Positions 47,510 to 57,818 of a stretch of DNA of 64,000 nucleotides are shown piece by piece. The DNA is from Tetrastigma voinierianum (taxonomy: Eukaryota > Streptophyta > Magnoliopsida > Vitales > Vitaceae), in contig JAEQBH010006406.1 of the NCBI GenBank assembly GCA_016808115.1, forward strand, positions 55,975-119,974, read 5' to 3'. The stretch's first letter is position 1; each line of letters begins with the position of its first letter. The notes under the pieces are model-generated. The model was not told the DNA's origin and ran no database searches. It saw nothing but the letters and a program-made list of their open reading frames with translations. A program made the translations under genes and the position numbers.

Positions 47510-48942
47510 TCAAGTGTGCCACATGTCACAACTAATCAATCCGAAACACCATGTCAGATATAACTCATGTATCATGATCATATGTAATGCCAATTATACT
47601 GCTCAATCATTCATGATAATGAATCTTGACTCACACACTCTATAAGATATAAAAACATGTTAATGCTCATATGTGGCTTCCAAACTATAGAAATACATAA
47701 AATACGTGAAAATTAATTCTTCAATTTCTAGGCTTATTATTAGGGTTCTATACGATTTTCACATCCGTAAAGCTTCAAACATGCAAAGTGAATATACCAC
47801 ATTGTAGAGAATTTCACGCGTAGTTTGGCAGACATCAAGATTGCCCGCATTTCACATCTACCTCACGCAAGCCACCGTGGCGTTCTACACAGGCACATGG
47901 CGGCGCGGTGGTTACAGTCAGTTTGGTTAACGTTAGCTTGACTGGCCATCGAAGACCAGTTTATCGGCCGGCCAGTCGGACTATGTTCGTCATGTCCGGT
48001 CGGATCGCGAACCCGCCGGGTCAATATCTCCGTCGCCGACATCGCCGTTGGCTGACCGGCTCGGGCCAAAGATCATCGGATGACGCGCCACCAGGCACGC
48101 CGGCGTCCACGCCGCCCACGCCGCATAGTTCACGCCGCCAGACACGCCGCTCACGCCAAGATCCACTAATCAACGTCAAAACCGACCGCGTAACCGGCCT
48201 GACGGGTTTAACCGATCGGCCGCGCCGACGTCAGCACGCGAAGAAACCGCCGCGCCGATTCGGCGCCGCCCTTCCGCACGCCGCCGTTTTTCACGCGCGT
48301 GGCGCTCGTGAGGCCACCGGCGACTTCCCGACGCGGCTACCCACTGGCGTGATCGCCCGCCAGATTCCAAATATAAAAATTTAATTTCGATTTAGCAGAA
48401 ACAAAACCGATAATGCCCATTTGAAGGTAAAAAACCACAAATATAGTCTATTCATGATAAGTCAATTTAATCCATGTTATTCGATAATTGAACCAGAGGG
48501 ATGATTAATTAACCCAGATCACCATGTTAGAATGCCAAAAAACATAACTTCCTTAACTGAGAGAATATGAATATTACAAATCTATTTAATCCATGAATGC
48601 CTCTTGAGCTGAATTGATAAGACCCGCAAAGAAACGATTCAAGATCCCCAAGATCTTCCTGAATACCCTTGATGACACCGGCTTAAATGATAACGTCACT
48701 CGTTAGGCAGCAAATCTAATCAACGAAATGTGACGATAACACGATCCTTAGGGTTTGGAGTGCACGTTCTCTTCATTAGTTCTGACCACGGGCCTCTCAT
48801 TACTGCGCCGCATTTATATCAATTAATACGACTTGAACACGCCCCCATATAGTTATTACAACTTGAATTAATTCTAATTTAATAGAATCATTAAAATCAT
48901 AATAAATCAAATTAACAAGCCTACTTTATGAAAACTTAATAT
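47510..48942 (-). repeat. 5' LTR of the copia element
   Basis: Bounded by the primer site on the left and the TGTTGAA-equivalent edge (cttaatatat) at 48,942. It includes a GC island at 47,880-48,370 with reiterated cacgccg units. The 158-aa plus-strand frame across that island is compositional. Its AT-rich right third matches the truncated left LTR. Confidence 0.65.
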
Positions 48943-49676
48943 ATACTTTTCAAGCTCCTGCAAACTCTTATGTAAGTTACAGCAAGCTTATTATAACCTC
49001 AAAATTTATAACTTCAATTGTTCAAATTTTTATAAATAAAAAAATTAATTAATTTTATTCAAACTAAACATAAAGTTTTAAAAGGACATAAATTTCATTT
49101 CTAGCATCTAAGGTAGGTTTTTTGGAATATATATATAGTATATATATATATATAAATGTTTGCTATTATTGTAACATTATTATATTAGTCATGAATGTTT
49201 GCCATTGTAACATTATTATGATATTATGTTATGTTCTTAAAAAATAAGGAGAACAAAGAAAATATGAGAGAATTCACATTTGGTTCCAATTTTTTTTTTC
49301 TAAAAATACAAAAACATAAATAAAATAAAAACATCAAATTAGAGAATAAGAATGGCTAAAAAACATTATTTCTTTATGTTTTCAAAAATTATTCTCAATA
49401 TTTCAATGTGTTATAAACCGTGAAGACCTTAGGATTTGTTTAGTTCTATTTTTTAAAAATTATTTTCTGCAAAATAAGGATAACAAGGAAAATTAATTTT
49501 TATTCTAGTTTCTTTCCTGTTTGAAACACATAAACATAGAAAATATTGAATTAAGATAGTAATAATAAAAGTTCTCTAAGAACTCTATTTGATAAAGTGT
49601 TTTCAAAATTTGTTGTAATTTTGTCCATGGTACTAAAATATAATTTTTTGTTTGAACTATGTAACAAAACACATAG
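48943..49676. other. No gene seen; AT-rich upstream of GT47 copy B
   Basis: Poly-A/T-rich DNA with a (TA)n run at 49,126-49,155. Probably the upstream intron of GT47 copy B. Exon 1 is not found. Confidence 0.35.
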
Positions 49677-50017
49677 AGTTACATAGAAATGGAGAAAAGA
49701 TTCAAGATATGGACATTGAGGGGATACCTTCCGGTCACGACGGACCGGTAAATAACATATATGCGATCGAGGGGCAATTCATGGATGAACTGGAGCGTGG
49801 GAAAAGTCAACTGGTGGCGCTTCATCCGGATGAGGCACACGTCTTCAACCTCCCCATCAGTATCACTAGAATTGTTCAGTATATGTACACCCCTCTGGTT
49901 AACTGCACACCACCGAAAGTTGGTCACCACTATGGTCCATGTCATGCTGCAAGGAAAAGCAAATTAGCTGGAACGTATAAAGGAGCTGACCATTTCCCGC
50001 TTCTCCGTCATGATTGG
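49677..50017 (+). pseudogene. GT47 pseudogene copy B, exon 2
   Basis: After an ACACATAG acceptor the frame reads SYIEMEKRFKIW, a frameshift, then HDGPVNNIYAIEGQFMDELE..GKSQLVA.HPDEAHVFNLPISIT, YMYTPLVN and GADHFPLLRHDW, and ends at a perfect GTACGT donor. These are the EMEKRFKVYVYEEGEPP..HDGPCKNIYAIEGQFI.E.E, DPDEAHVYFLPFSVT.MV.YLY and GADHFLLSCHDW blocks of plant exostosin-type GT47 enzymes (Golgi cell-wall glycosyltransferases). It is the best preserved gene piece in the window (one frameshift early on). The RH in RHDW replaces the usual SC. Confidence 0.85.
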
Positions 50018-50643
50018 GTACGTTTCAAAACAATATATGAGTATAAAGATATATATATATATATATAAGAGTATATAGAAGATATGTTTTGTTTGTTCTT
50101 TTAACTCACTGTTTTTACTCCTAATCTCGTCAATTCCTAATTATCTGAGACTGAGACCGATCGAGACCAGACTGAGACTTCTGAGTACTATAAACCTTGG
50201 AGGTCAAAACTGAACAATTTATATGGTTATGTGTGAATAGTTATAACTTATGTAATTATATCAGAGTTTATCTGATATGTGAGTTCCTGATATGAGACCA
50301 AATCCTCATCATGATGGGGATTTGGCCCTTGTTTGACCTCGGTTTCATAGTGTGGGACCAGGGTGTTTCTTATTTTTAATTCAGACAATCTGATGAGACA
50401 AACAAAAGCGTCTCCACAAGGGTTAAGGTGGAGTCAAGATTTGGCTGTTAGCTGAGCAAAAAACTAAAACTACGAATGTGAGGTTTATAACCCTAACCCC
50501 ATATTAAGTATCGAGTAGGGGAATAGAGTCTTCATATTCATGTCAGTAGCTTCTTGGTCCGCAGCACCAATGGGCATTTCACTCTAGTAAGATTTAGTAT
50601 CGAAGATATCGTATCTGGATAAAAATATTTCTATTAATACTAA

Positions 50644-51059
50644 TGTTGTATTTAATTTGTGGATTAGTTATTAATCAATTATTAAAGATTTTGTCTATTG
50701 GATTATTAAATAATATCAATTATGTATTATTATATTATGTAACCGATATAGCACTTGACCAATTATCACTTAGTCAGACGATGATAGTACATAGAAGGAC
50801 TGTATCATCCATAGAATACCTATTTACGAGTGTCCCTACTTTCATCTGATGAGCTCTCTCGACTTCCATCCAAACAGAGATTAGCCTCATATTTGACATA
50901 TCATATAGAGCAAATTTTCTCCTCTCTCTCTCGCCAACAAATTACTTTCTGGAGAAACTATGATCCTACTTTGTCGTGCACATAGGTTTGAGTCCCAATT
51001 TTATATGTGTGTATGAACATGCTATATTGCGTATCTACATAAGTTTTTTTTTTCTATCA
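50644..51059 (+). repeat. 5' LTR of the deleted copia element
   Basis: The 416-base LTR shares with the 3' copy: gtggattagt.attaatcaattatta, tattggattattaaataata, tatattatgtaac.gatatag, tatttacgag, ctcctctctctctc and gtatctacat. It ends in a T-run followed by ctatCA. Confidence 0.85.
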
Positions 51060-51060
51060 A

Positions 51061-51074
51061 TTGGTATCAGAGCC
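51061..51074 (+). promoter_or_regulatory. Copia primer-binding site, intact
   Basis: The sequence ttggtatcagagcc is an exact TGGTATCAGAGC initiator tRNA-Met primer site, two bases from the LTR end. Confidence 0.9.
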
Positions 51075-52060
51075 AAATCGTAGAACTGAATATGAAGCTG
51101 TTCATCCTGTATGAACCCTAATAATTTGTGCTGATGAGATTTACTTATTTTATGTAAAATTTTCACTTTTAGGGTTTTGTTAATTCACATACGAGTCTCT
51201 ATTTTTGATATGTTCTAAATCAAAAGGTGTTTGGGATTATATTGTCTTGGGATGAGACCTTATTACAAATTGTTAATAAAAAAAGGAGGTGTCCGAAACC
51301 TTACCGTGGACATGGCCGAAACCCTCACAAGAAAGCCTTTGATCTACACATTCTGGTGATATTTCAGAATTTAAACCCAACCAGGAGACTGCCAAAAAAT
51401 GGTGGAGAAATGAGGAGTCGAACTGATTTAGTTAGCTACACAACTCAATTGCGTGCAGGAACTCATTAGTGGGAGATGAAATCCGAGATTTAGTTGTTTG
51501 CATTTCCTCGCCGGCCCAATTATTTTTATTAATTTGATGTATTTTGTGATTATGCAATTGTATATTGATCCGTACCAAATAACGTAGTGATATTATTCTC
51601 AGATAATCATATCTGCTCTGATCAGAGCATAATTACAAAACATTGTAGAAATTAACAATTTTAAATTCTTTTAGAATTTTAATTGGAATTCATGCGAATG
51701 TTTGCACTAAAAATACCATATCTCATCAGATGTTAAAATACATAGCGGCAATTTGTTATTGTAATAAAGGTACTATTTGTTCTGAAACCATGTCAAATTA
51801 TGTTTCGAGTACCCTATCGGTATTAGGAATTTTGGTGACATGAAGATCATGTACATTGTATACTTTATATTTCTTTATCGTGGATTCGTGACCCTTAGGC
51901 AAGATCATGATGTATGGAAGAAATCGCGACAGGCATGTTTATTGCACGCAAGGAATCATTTATTTGTGAATCGCATGGTAATATTATGTTACATGCATAC
52001 AAATGCTTCCTCTCTCACTTTCCCGGAAGCCACTTATTATTTATGCAATTGACTTCGTCA

Positions 52061-52320
52061 AAACTCTAATGGGACCAATTATGAGAATTGGAAAGAGTCT
52101 CTCGGATCTATTTGGCTATCACCAACAGTGGATTCGCCTCGAGAGGCCGAGCCCCCGCTGCGAATCTTAATCAATCTACTGTTATTTATAAGGCTTCTGA
52201 AAATGGGATCACTTAATAGAGCGTGCCCCATGGTTATGAAATATACCATGGAGAAGTCAATTAGACAGAGTGATTCTAGAGATCGATAATGCCGTGAACT
52301 TTCTCAATTCCAGTGAAATC
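52061..52320 (+). pseudogene. Copia gag fragment
   Basis: The plus-strand frame NSNGTNYENWKESLGS matches the start of plant copia gag (LNGTNF..WKE....LG). The region downstream contains stops and then joins RNase H sequence abruptly. Confidence 0.65.
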
Positions 52321-52324
52321 CTTG

Positions 52325-52960
52325 GCGTATGCTCAAGTTTGTACTGCCCGATATTGTTTTCACGTTAATGCTTTAGGGAGATACTTGAGCAATCCAGTTT
52401 GAATCATTGGAAAGCCAACCGAAAAGGTCACGAGGTACTTGCAAGGTACCAAGGATCATATGTTGACCTATGTGCTGTCCCATCAACTTGAGGTCACCGA
52501 CTCATTCCGACTCGATTTCAGAAAGGCCCAGATGACGTAAAATCTACTGTTTATTTTTATGATATGTGAGGAGTCAGCTTTGGGAAAAGTGTTAAACAAA
52601 CACTTGCGCGCCTACTCTCAACTATGGTGCCAGAGTATGTCGCTTGTTATGAGGTTACTCATTGCCATGTGGCTAAAGAAATTGATTTTTGGCTTTCATA
52701 TTATTATATACATATCCAAGCCACTTGTTATATATTATGACAATACAGACATTTCTCTCAAAACAACATGAGTGTTACTCGCTCAAAGCACTTTGATATA
52801 AAATACCTGTTTGTTAGAGAGAAAGTTCGGGAATTTCAGACTCGGATTGAATATACTGCTACAAGACATATGTTAGCAGATCCACTAACCAAAGGCTTAC
52901 CTATATGAGTTTATCAACGTCATGTAACTCATATGGGTTTGGTTAAGTCTTTGATATTTC
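52325..52960 (+). pseudogene. Copia RNase H fragment
   Basis: It reads AYAQVCT, then NALGRYLSNP, KVTRYLQGTKDHMLTYVLSH, SKPLVIYYDNT, SVTRSKHFDIKYLFVREKV and RHMLADPLTKGLP, then YQRHVTHMGLV. This is copia RNase H from its start to the usual C-terminal ADPLTKGLP motif, with a few stops and frameshifts. The YDNT aspartate is kept, but several middle blocks are lost. Confidence 0.9.
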
Positions 52961-53208
52961 GTTAAAGGGAGTCTGAATTTGCATTTATTTGCTTAAATTG
53001 TTTGAGGTGCATGTATCAATGATGTCAATAATATCATCATATCGTCTCCGACAAGATCGGCTGGAGGCAATCATCGCTCGGTAACGGATATTTTGCTTTT
53101 AATATTCACTCTACAGCTTTTCTATTCATAATCTCTTTGCATTTAAATACAGTCAGTTGATGGTATGACATTTTTCCTTATCTAGATAAAAGATGTTTGT
53201 ATGTTGAA

Positions 53209-53212
<4 letters not shown>

Positions 53213-53244
<32 letters not shown>
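53213..53244. repeat. (TA)n microsatellite
   Basis: Simple (TA)n run in the 3' untranslated part of the deleted copia element. Confidence 0.95.
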
Positions 53245-53248
<4 letters not shown>

Positions 53249-53346
53249 TTGGTTGTTAGTGTTTTGGGTCATAATTGATATTTTATCATAGTTAGGAATA
53301 ATTCTTTATTCCTAATAATGGACTAATGCTATCCAAGTGGGAGAAT

Positions 53347-53756
53347 TGTTGTATTTTAAATCTTCGTAGATTAGTATTAATCAATTATTAAGATTTGTTT
53401 ATTGGATTATTAAATAATATCACTATGCATACATATATTATGTAACTGATATAGTACTTTGATCCAATTAATAAGACCATCTATTGATAGTCTATGATGT
53501 TGACTATCCACTAGCACTATTTACGAGGTCTTTACTTCCTTATCCGAGTACGAGCCTTCTTTGACTTCCTATCCATAGTAGACAGTGTTTCACATTTCGC
53601 ATATCGATACACGCTCATCTCCTCTCTCTCTCATCATAGCCATCTTCTTGAATAAACTACGATCCTACTTCACGCCGTGTACACTGGCTTGTTCAATTTC
53701 AGATATGCTAGGTATTTAACACGCTTATATTACATATCTACATGTTTTTTTCATCA
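53347..53756 (+). repeat. 3' LTR of the deleted copia element
   Basis: 410 bases, aligned end to end with 50,644-51,059 with scattered substitutions and small indels. It ends ..tttttttcatCA and is followed by ctaat. Confidence 0.85.
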
Positions 53757-53889
53757 CTAATATATGGAGGTTCTCGCTGAAAGCAACACACTAAATAATT
53801 AGACTAGACGAGGGTTAATAATCAGCTAATCATCCTGGTTTTGAAATATTAGGCACCAGGAATTTCCTTGACCGTTACCCAATCCTACA

Positions 53890-54480
53890 AGAATTTTCAT
53901 ACAGAGTCCCTCTGCAATGTCAACACCTCATAAAGGTTCCAGCCTAGTTAGAGAGACACTCTACTAGAAGTCAACATCCTCCCCCAGGCAAGCTGGGGCC
54001 GCCCCAATTCCTCGACAAACCCCACAACCACGCCATCCTTCGCCTTCTTCGCCGGCCGTGAATCCTGCCATGCGAACCCTCCTCTTCAATTCTGGAAAGA
54101 AAACGACAACGAAATCCAGGCTCCACGAGCACCTCCTCAAGAACAAAAGTTACTCTGAATCAATGGTGGCAGGTTTGCTTGGTGCCTCTAGCGTATGGAA
54201 GTCGCTGGTCCTAAAAATAGTGGAGGCCATCGCCGCCGGGTGTGTTAATCATCATCTCCTATTACTACAAAGTCGTTCAATAAATTTTGATTTGAGCAAA
54301 TTCTCCGTGGCATAAGCTTCGTCCATTAAGATCCGGAGATCAAGATAGATATTGAAAGTGGTGCCACTCAATAGGCATTTGGAGACAAAGAGGGTAAGGC
54401 ACCGCAGAGGCATTTCGTCATCAACCGGCCGGTAAGCCCTACGATTTGCTTAACATGATTTTTCATTCCATTTGGCTCCA
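53890..54480 (+). pseudogene. GT47 pseudogene copy B, exon 3
   Basis: In successive frames it reads SLCNVNTS, PSFAFFAGRESCH, LQFWKENDNEIQ, KIVEAIAAGCV, FDLSKFSV, RHFVINRP, KPYDLLNMIFHSIWLQRLM. The family consensus is RVLCNANTSEGF, ILAFFAGG.HG, LL..WK.KD..IQVHEYLPK, SPRIVEAIAAGCVPVIISDYY, LDWSKFSV, RRHF and YD.LHMTLHSIWLRRL. So the copy keeps the nucleotide-sugar-binding half and the very C-terminus of the GT47 enzyme, broken by frameshifts and stops. It is the direct homologue of 36,405-36,965 and completes exon 2 at 49,677-50,017 across the copia insertion. Confidence 0.85.
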
Positions 54481-55648
54481 ACGGCTAATGTCAGGCTGCC
54501 TCTATCATCTTCTTGATGGCCTTGTTCAGCCCTCATAAGACTTTACATGATGTGTTCCAGATTGTGTGAGAAAATGAAAAATCAATTGAAGGCTGCGCCT
54601 CAAAAAAAATATGTTTTTGAAAGACAGAAAATTCAGACGGATCTTTTTTTTTTTTTTAACTAATTATCTTCATCATTCTATTAGTGCAACTTGTACTAGC
54701 CTCATATTGTACATTTTCAGATTGTGCCATGTCATTACTAAGGTTACAAAAATACTGAGAAAAATATTATGTTAAAGGAAAATTGAGGGCATGCCGATTT
54801 GGGTTCTCTGTAAATCCTTTTTATTCTTTGTATTTAGATTTATTAGTTTTTCGTGTTGTTCATACAAAAAGAAAAAAAGAATTCCGCTTTTCTTTCCAAT
54901 AAAATAGCTTTCTTTCGTACAATTTGGGTTTTCCTTTTTTGTTTTGTTTTTTTATCGTCAATCTTATTACGAGCATTGCTTATCGTCTCGTAATATACAG
55001 AATGTACTCATGTCGCTGACTATTAGTTTCTTCGTGTTGATAGTTCAAATGATAAAATTCGATTCAAATAGTTATTATATCAAATCATATCTCACAATAT
55101 ATTCTAGATATAATCTTATATGTATTATAAGTAATTTTGGTTTATCAATATATTGACCTTGAGCCTATTTTTTTATATTAACTTTGATACCGTGGTCTTC
55201 TAAAGTTTTTAATACTTTGATTATGTTTCGAATGATTATGGGCTTATTAGCCACTTTGATTTTGTGTTTCTATCTGAATTAATAAACTTATCACTTTCAA
55301 AAAAAAAAAATTCAATACTAAAGTATGCTTGATTAGCTTATCAAAAGATATATTTAATTCAAAAGAAGAACAGAACTTTCAAAAAAAAAAGAACATGCAC
55401 CTATTTATTAGTTTTTCACATATATTCATTATTTCTTTAATAAATATCTGCACTTTCTTGTAAACCTCTCACTTTCCTAATCCACCCTTTCATAAATATT
55501 CGAATTTTGTAAACCAATTTCTAATCCACCCTTTTACTATTTGAGTTCAAGCCCTCAAGGTACCAAAATAGTACTTAATATAAAAATGGGCAATTGTGTT
55601 TAAATGCAATAGAATTGAAAAAGAACTTTGATATTCACAAACATGTAA
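54481..55648. other. No gene seen
   Basis: AT-rich DNA with poly-T/poly-A runs, possibly the 3' flank of the GT47 copy. No poly-A tail or gene-like frame. Confidence 0.4.
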
Positions 55649-57818
55649 TGTGACGCCCAAAACTGGGGTAAACCGTTGACTACCCGTCACCCGCTGGAAT
55701 ACAAAGCCGATGTCGAGTTACTCGACGCCACTTTAGAAAATCGGCGTAGCTCCCGGTACGGAGTTTCACCGTAAATACAATGCTTGTATAAAACCCGCAC
55801 GCACTCGTCCTAAATGGGCCCAATATAATCCCAAGGATACAAGATGGATAAAACGGCCTCGGGGCTCCATAAACAATAATATCCATCAACCATGTCCCAT
55901 AGTTCTAAGAAAGCAGGAAATGGCCTACACAACATGGCACTGCAATAGAGAATTCTAATACATATGGAAACCATCAAAGCCGCACCCCGCTTTTCAAAAC
56001 TCCTACTTCCTAGATGAGTCATTCCCCGCATCGCTCCCTGCACTGTAAAATAAAAGGGGGATCCCACGACGGGGTGAGCTAAAGCTCGCAGAGAATCGCC
56101 CTGCTGGCTACTTCACCACCTAAGTGCACAAGAATGTTCAAATTTAAACAATATCCAAGAACATGATCCTACTTAAATGTTCACGACTATCTCGATCCCA
56201 CCCACCGATTTCTCACACGCCTAAGCCTTGTATGAGAATTATTATTTAATTAGCGGGCATTCAATGAATACATTCAAATGCCCGATGATTGATATATATT
56301 ATTGTTTGTGACTGGCTCCTCCGATGAATATATATCAACTAGGCCGCTCCGACGGTTGATATATTATTTGGCCAGGACTACTCCTCACTTAAATAATCAA
56401 CTGCCCAAGCCCGACGGTTGATATGTTATTTAGTTCTAATTTACCCTCCGATGAATAACCTTGTGACTACCCTCCAAAACCATTCTTCTTCTAGATCACC
56501 CGCGCACCAACAACTCCCATATTCTAGGATGTTTCAAAGGCATATGGAATGCATGTGCGCCAATTCCAGCTGCCTAATCAGCACAAATATATAAACATTT
56601 AATATACTTGCATAAAAATTAAATCACACCAACATGTTATGTAATTAATCCATTTCAAGCACTGTACCTAGCCTACTTGGCTAATGATCATACACGAGTA
56701 ATTTAATTTAAAATCACTGACCAACACGTATTTCTACAAAAGTATATACTTTTGAGAACACTATTCCGGAATATTGGAAACTTTAATGTTCCCCGAAGAT
56801 CACAAAACACGGCTCACTTAGTGAACTCAATCCACGCTATTCCCCAGCCAATGCATACCAAGCAAACATTTAATGCACAAGATAACACTAATCACACCCA
56901 AACAGCCCCTAACATCAGTGTAGCAGTCACGGCTGCTCCATTTTTCTCTTTCAAAAATTCCACAGTTCGATCTCATGTTTTGGGACCGATCATACGTGCC
57001 CGCTCCTCGCCTTTTTTCATTTGGTCACATGATTTAAATCATAAATTTTTAGAATATAAAAACACCCAACAGCCCGTAATCCACTGCTTCAACATTGGGT
57101 TTCACAATTTAACACCTTGGCCCAAGCTTTGGGATCACCGTACCGCCCCCCTCACCCGCCTCAAACCAACCGAAACACAAAACCCTAAAACGGAATAAAA
57201 CGTGCAGGGAGAAAATCCTACCGCGAGTGCTTCAGAAGAACCCCAAATCCGGGGTCCACGCTGGCCAGCCCCGCGTGTAACGCCTTCCTTCGCTCCCGCT
57301 TTTACCGACGGTCGGACTGTCGGGATTTTAGAGAGGTTTCTCTTTCTAAAGCAATCCTCTCAAAATGGTGGCTGCTGACCTTCTGCTCAACATCACGTTT
57401 TTGGTCATTTAAATCTGAGAAGGAAGACTATTCACTGGTTCTGTTTTTTACCACTTAAACCTTCCAAAAACTAATTCTTATATCCCTATTACAGACCGAT
57501 ATTCTGACTACCGGGTCGTCCATTTTCATCATTTCTCTACTCATACCACTTATGGTACATGAAAGAGACATGTTATATGTGCACAGCCACGTCAAAACCG
57601 CTTACTTAAGACCAAACGCGACGTTTCGAAAAACGCCAATAACCGACCGGGTCTTTAAAATTACAAAATTTTACGCGCAACTAGATTTCGTGAGATGATT
57701 CCAACGGTGCAACTGCTTCTTCATCCGAGTGTCTAGAGACTGTTGCCGATTTTTAACAAGAATTATAATTGTAATAAAATTACAATTTTGCCCTTTATCT
57801 TAAATTTCTGCCCATACG
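55649..57818 (-). mobile_element. Gypsy LTR, minus strand (solo or truncated element)
   Basis: Its reverse complement matches the 3' LTR at 32,464-34,440. The start has gggcagaaattt and aaagggcaaaattg, then ccgttggaatcatctcacga and aatctag; the internal tandem repeat tatcaaccgtcgg follows; the end has ggcgtcgagtaactcgacat, gtagtcaacgg and ttttgggcgtcaca. No primer site or coding sequence adjoins its 3' end, so a solo LTR is likely. Flanking bases do not give a clear target-site duplication. The 148-aa plus-strand frame (56,752-57,198) is antisense LTR sequence and not a gene. Confidence 0.75.

Larger units (their letters stand above)
42220..48942 (-). mobile_element. Copia (Ty1-type) LTR retrotransposon, full order, dead
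   Basis: On the minus strand the order is 5' LTR (48,942 to about 47,510), primer site, gag, integrase, RT, RNase H, purine tract, 3' LTR (42,687 leftwards), which is the Ty1/copia order. The LTRs share agatcacc..gttagaat, ggagagaatatgaatatta, catgaatg, gatgacaccggcttaaatg and ctactttatgaaaa. All domains are broken by stops and frameshifts. The 3' LTR stops matching near 42,220, so about 1 kb of it is missing. The GC-rich part of the 5' LTR has no counterpart on the left. Confidence 0.85.
50644..53756 (+). mobile_element. Internally deleted copia element in the GT47 intron
   Basis: LTRs at 50,644-51,059 and 53,347-53,756 are direct repeats starting TGTTGTATTT and ending ..TCA. A primer site (ttggtatcagagcc) follows the first and a purine tract (aagtgggagaat) precedes the second. 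The bases ctaa flank both sides, a probable (partial) target-site duplication. Inside are a gag piece (52,061-52,320) and then directly the copia RNase H (52,325-52,960). Protease, integrase and RT are absent. The element is therefore a non-autonomous deletion derivative of about 3.1 kb. It sits between exons 2 and 3 of GT47 copy B on the same strand. Confidence 0.9.

Noticed and set aside
47908..48384. 158-aa plus-strand ORF
   Set aside because: It lies in the GC island of a minus-strand copia LTR. The translation is Arg/Pro/Thr-rich from cacgccg repeats and has no domain.
56752..57198. 148-aa plus-strand ORF
   Set aside because: It is antisense to a gypsy LTR that aligns with the LTR at 32,464-34,440. 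LTR sequence explains it.
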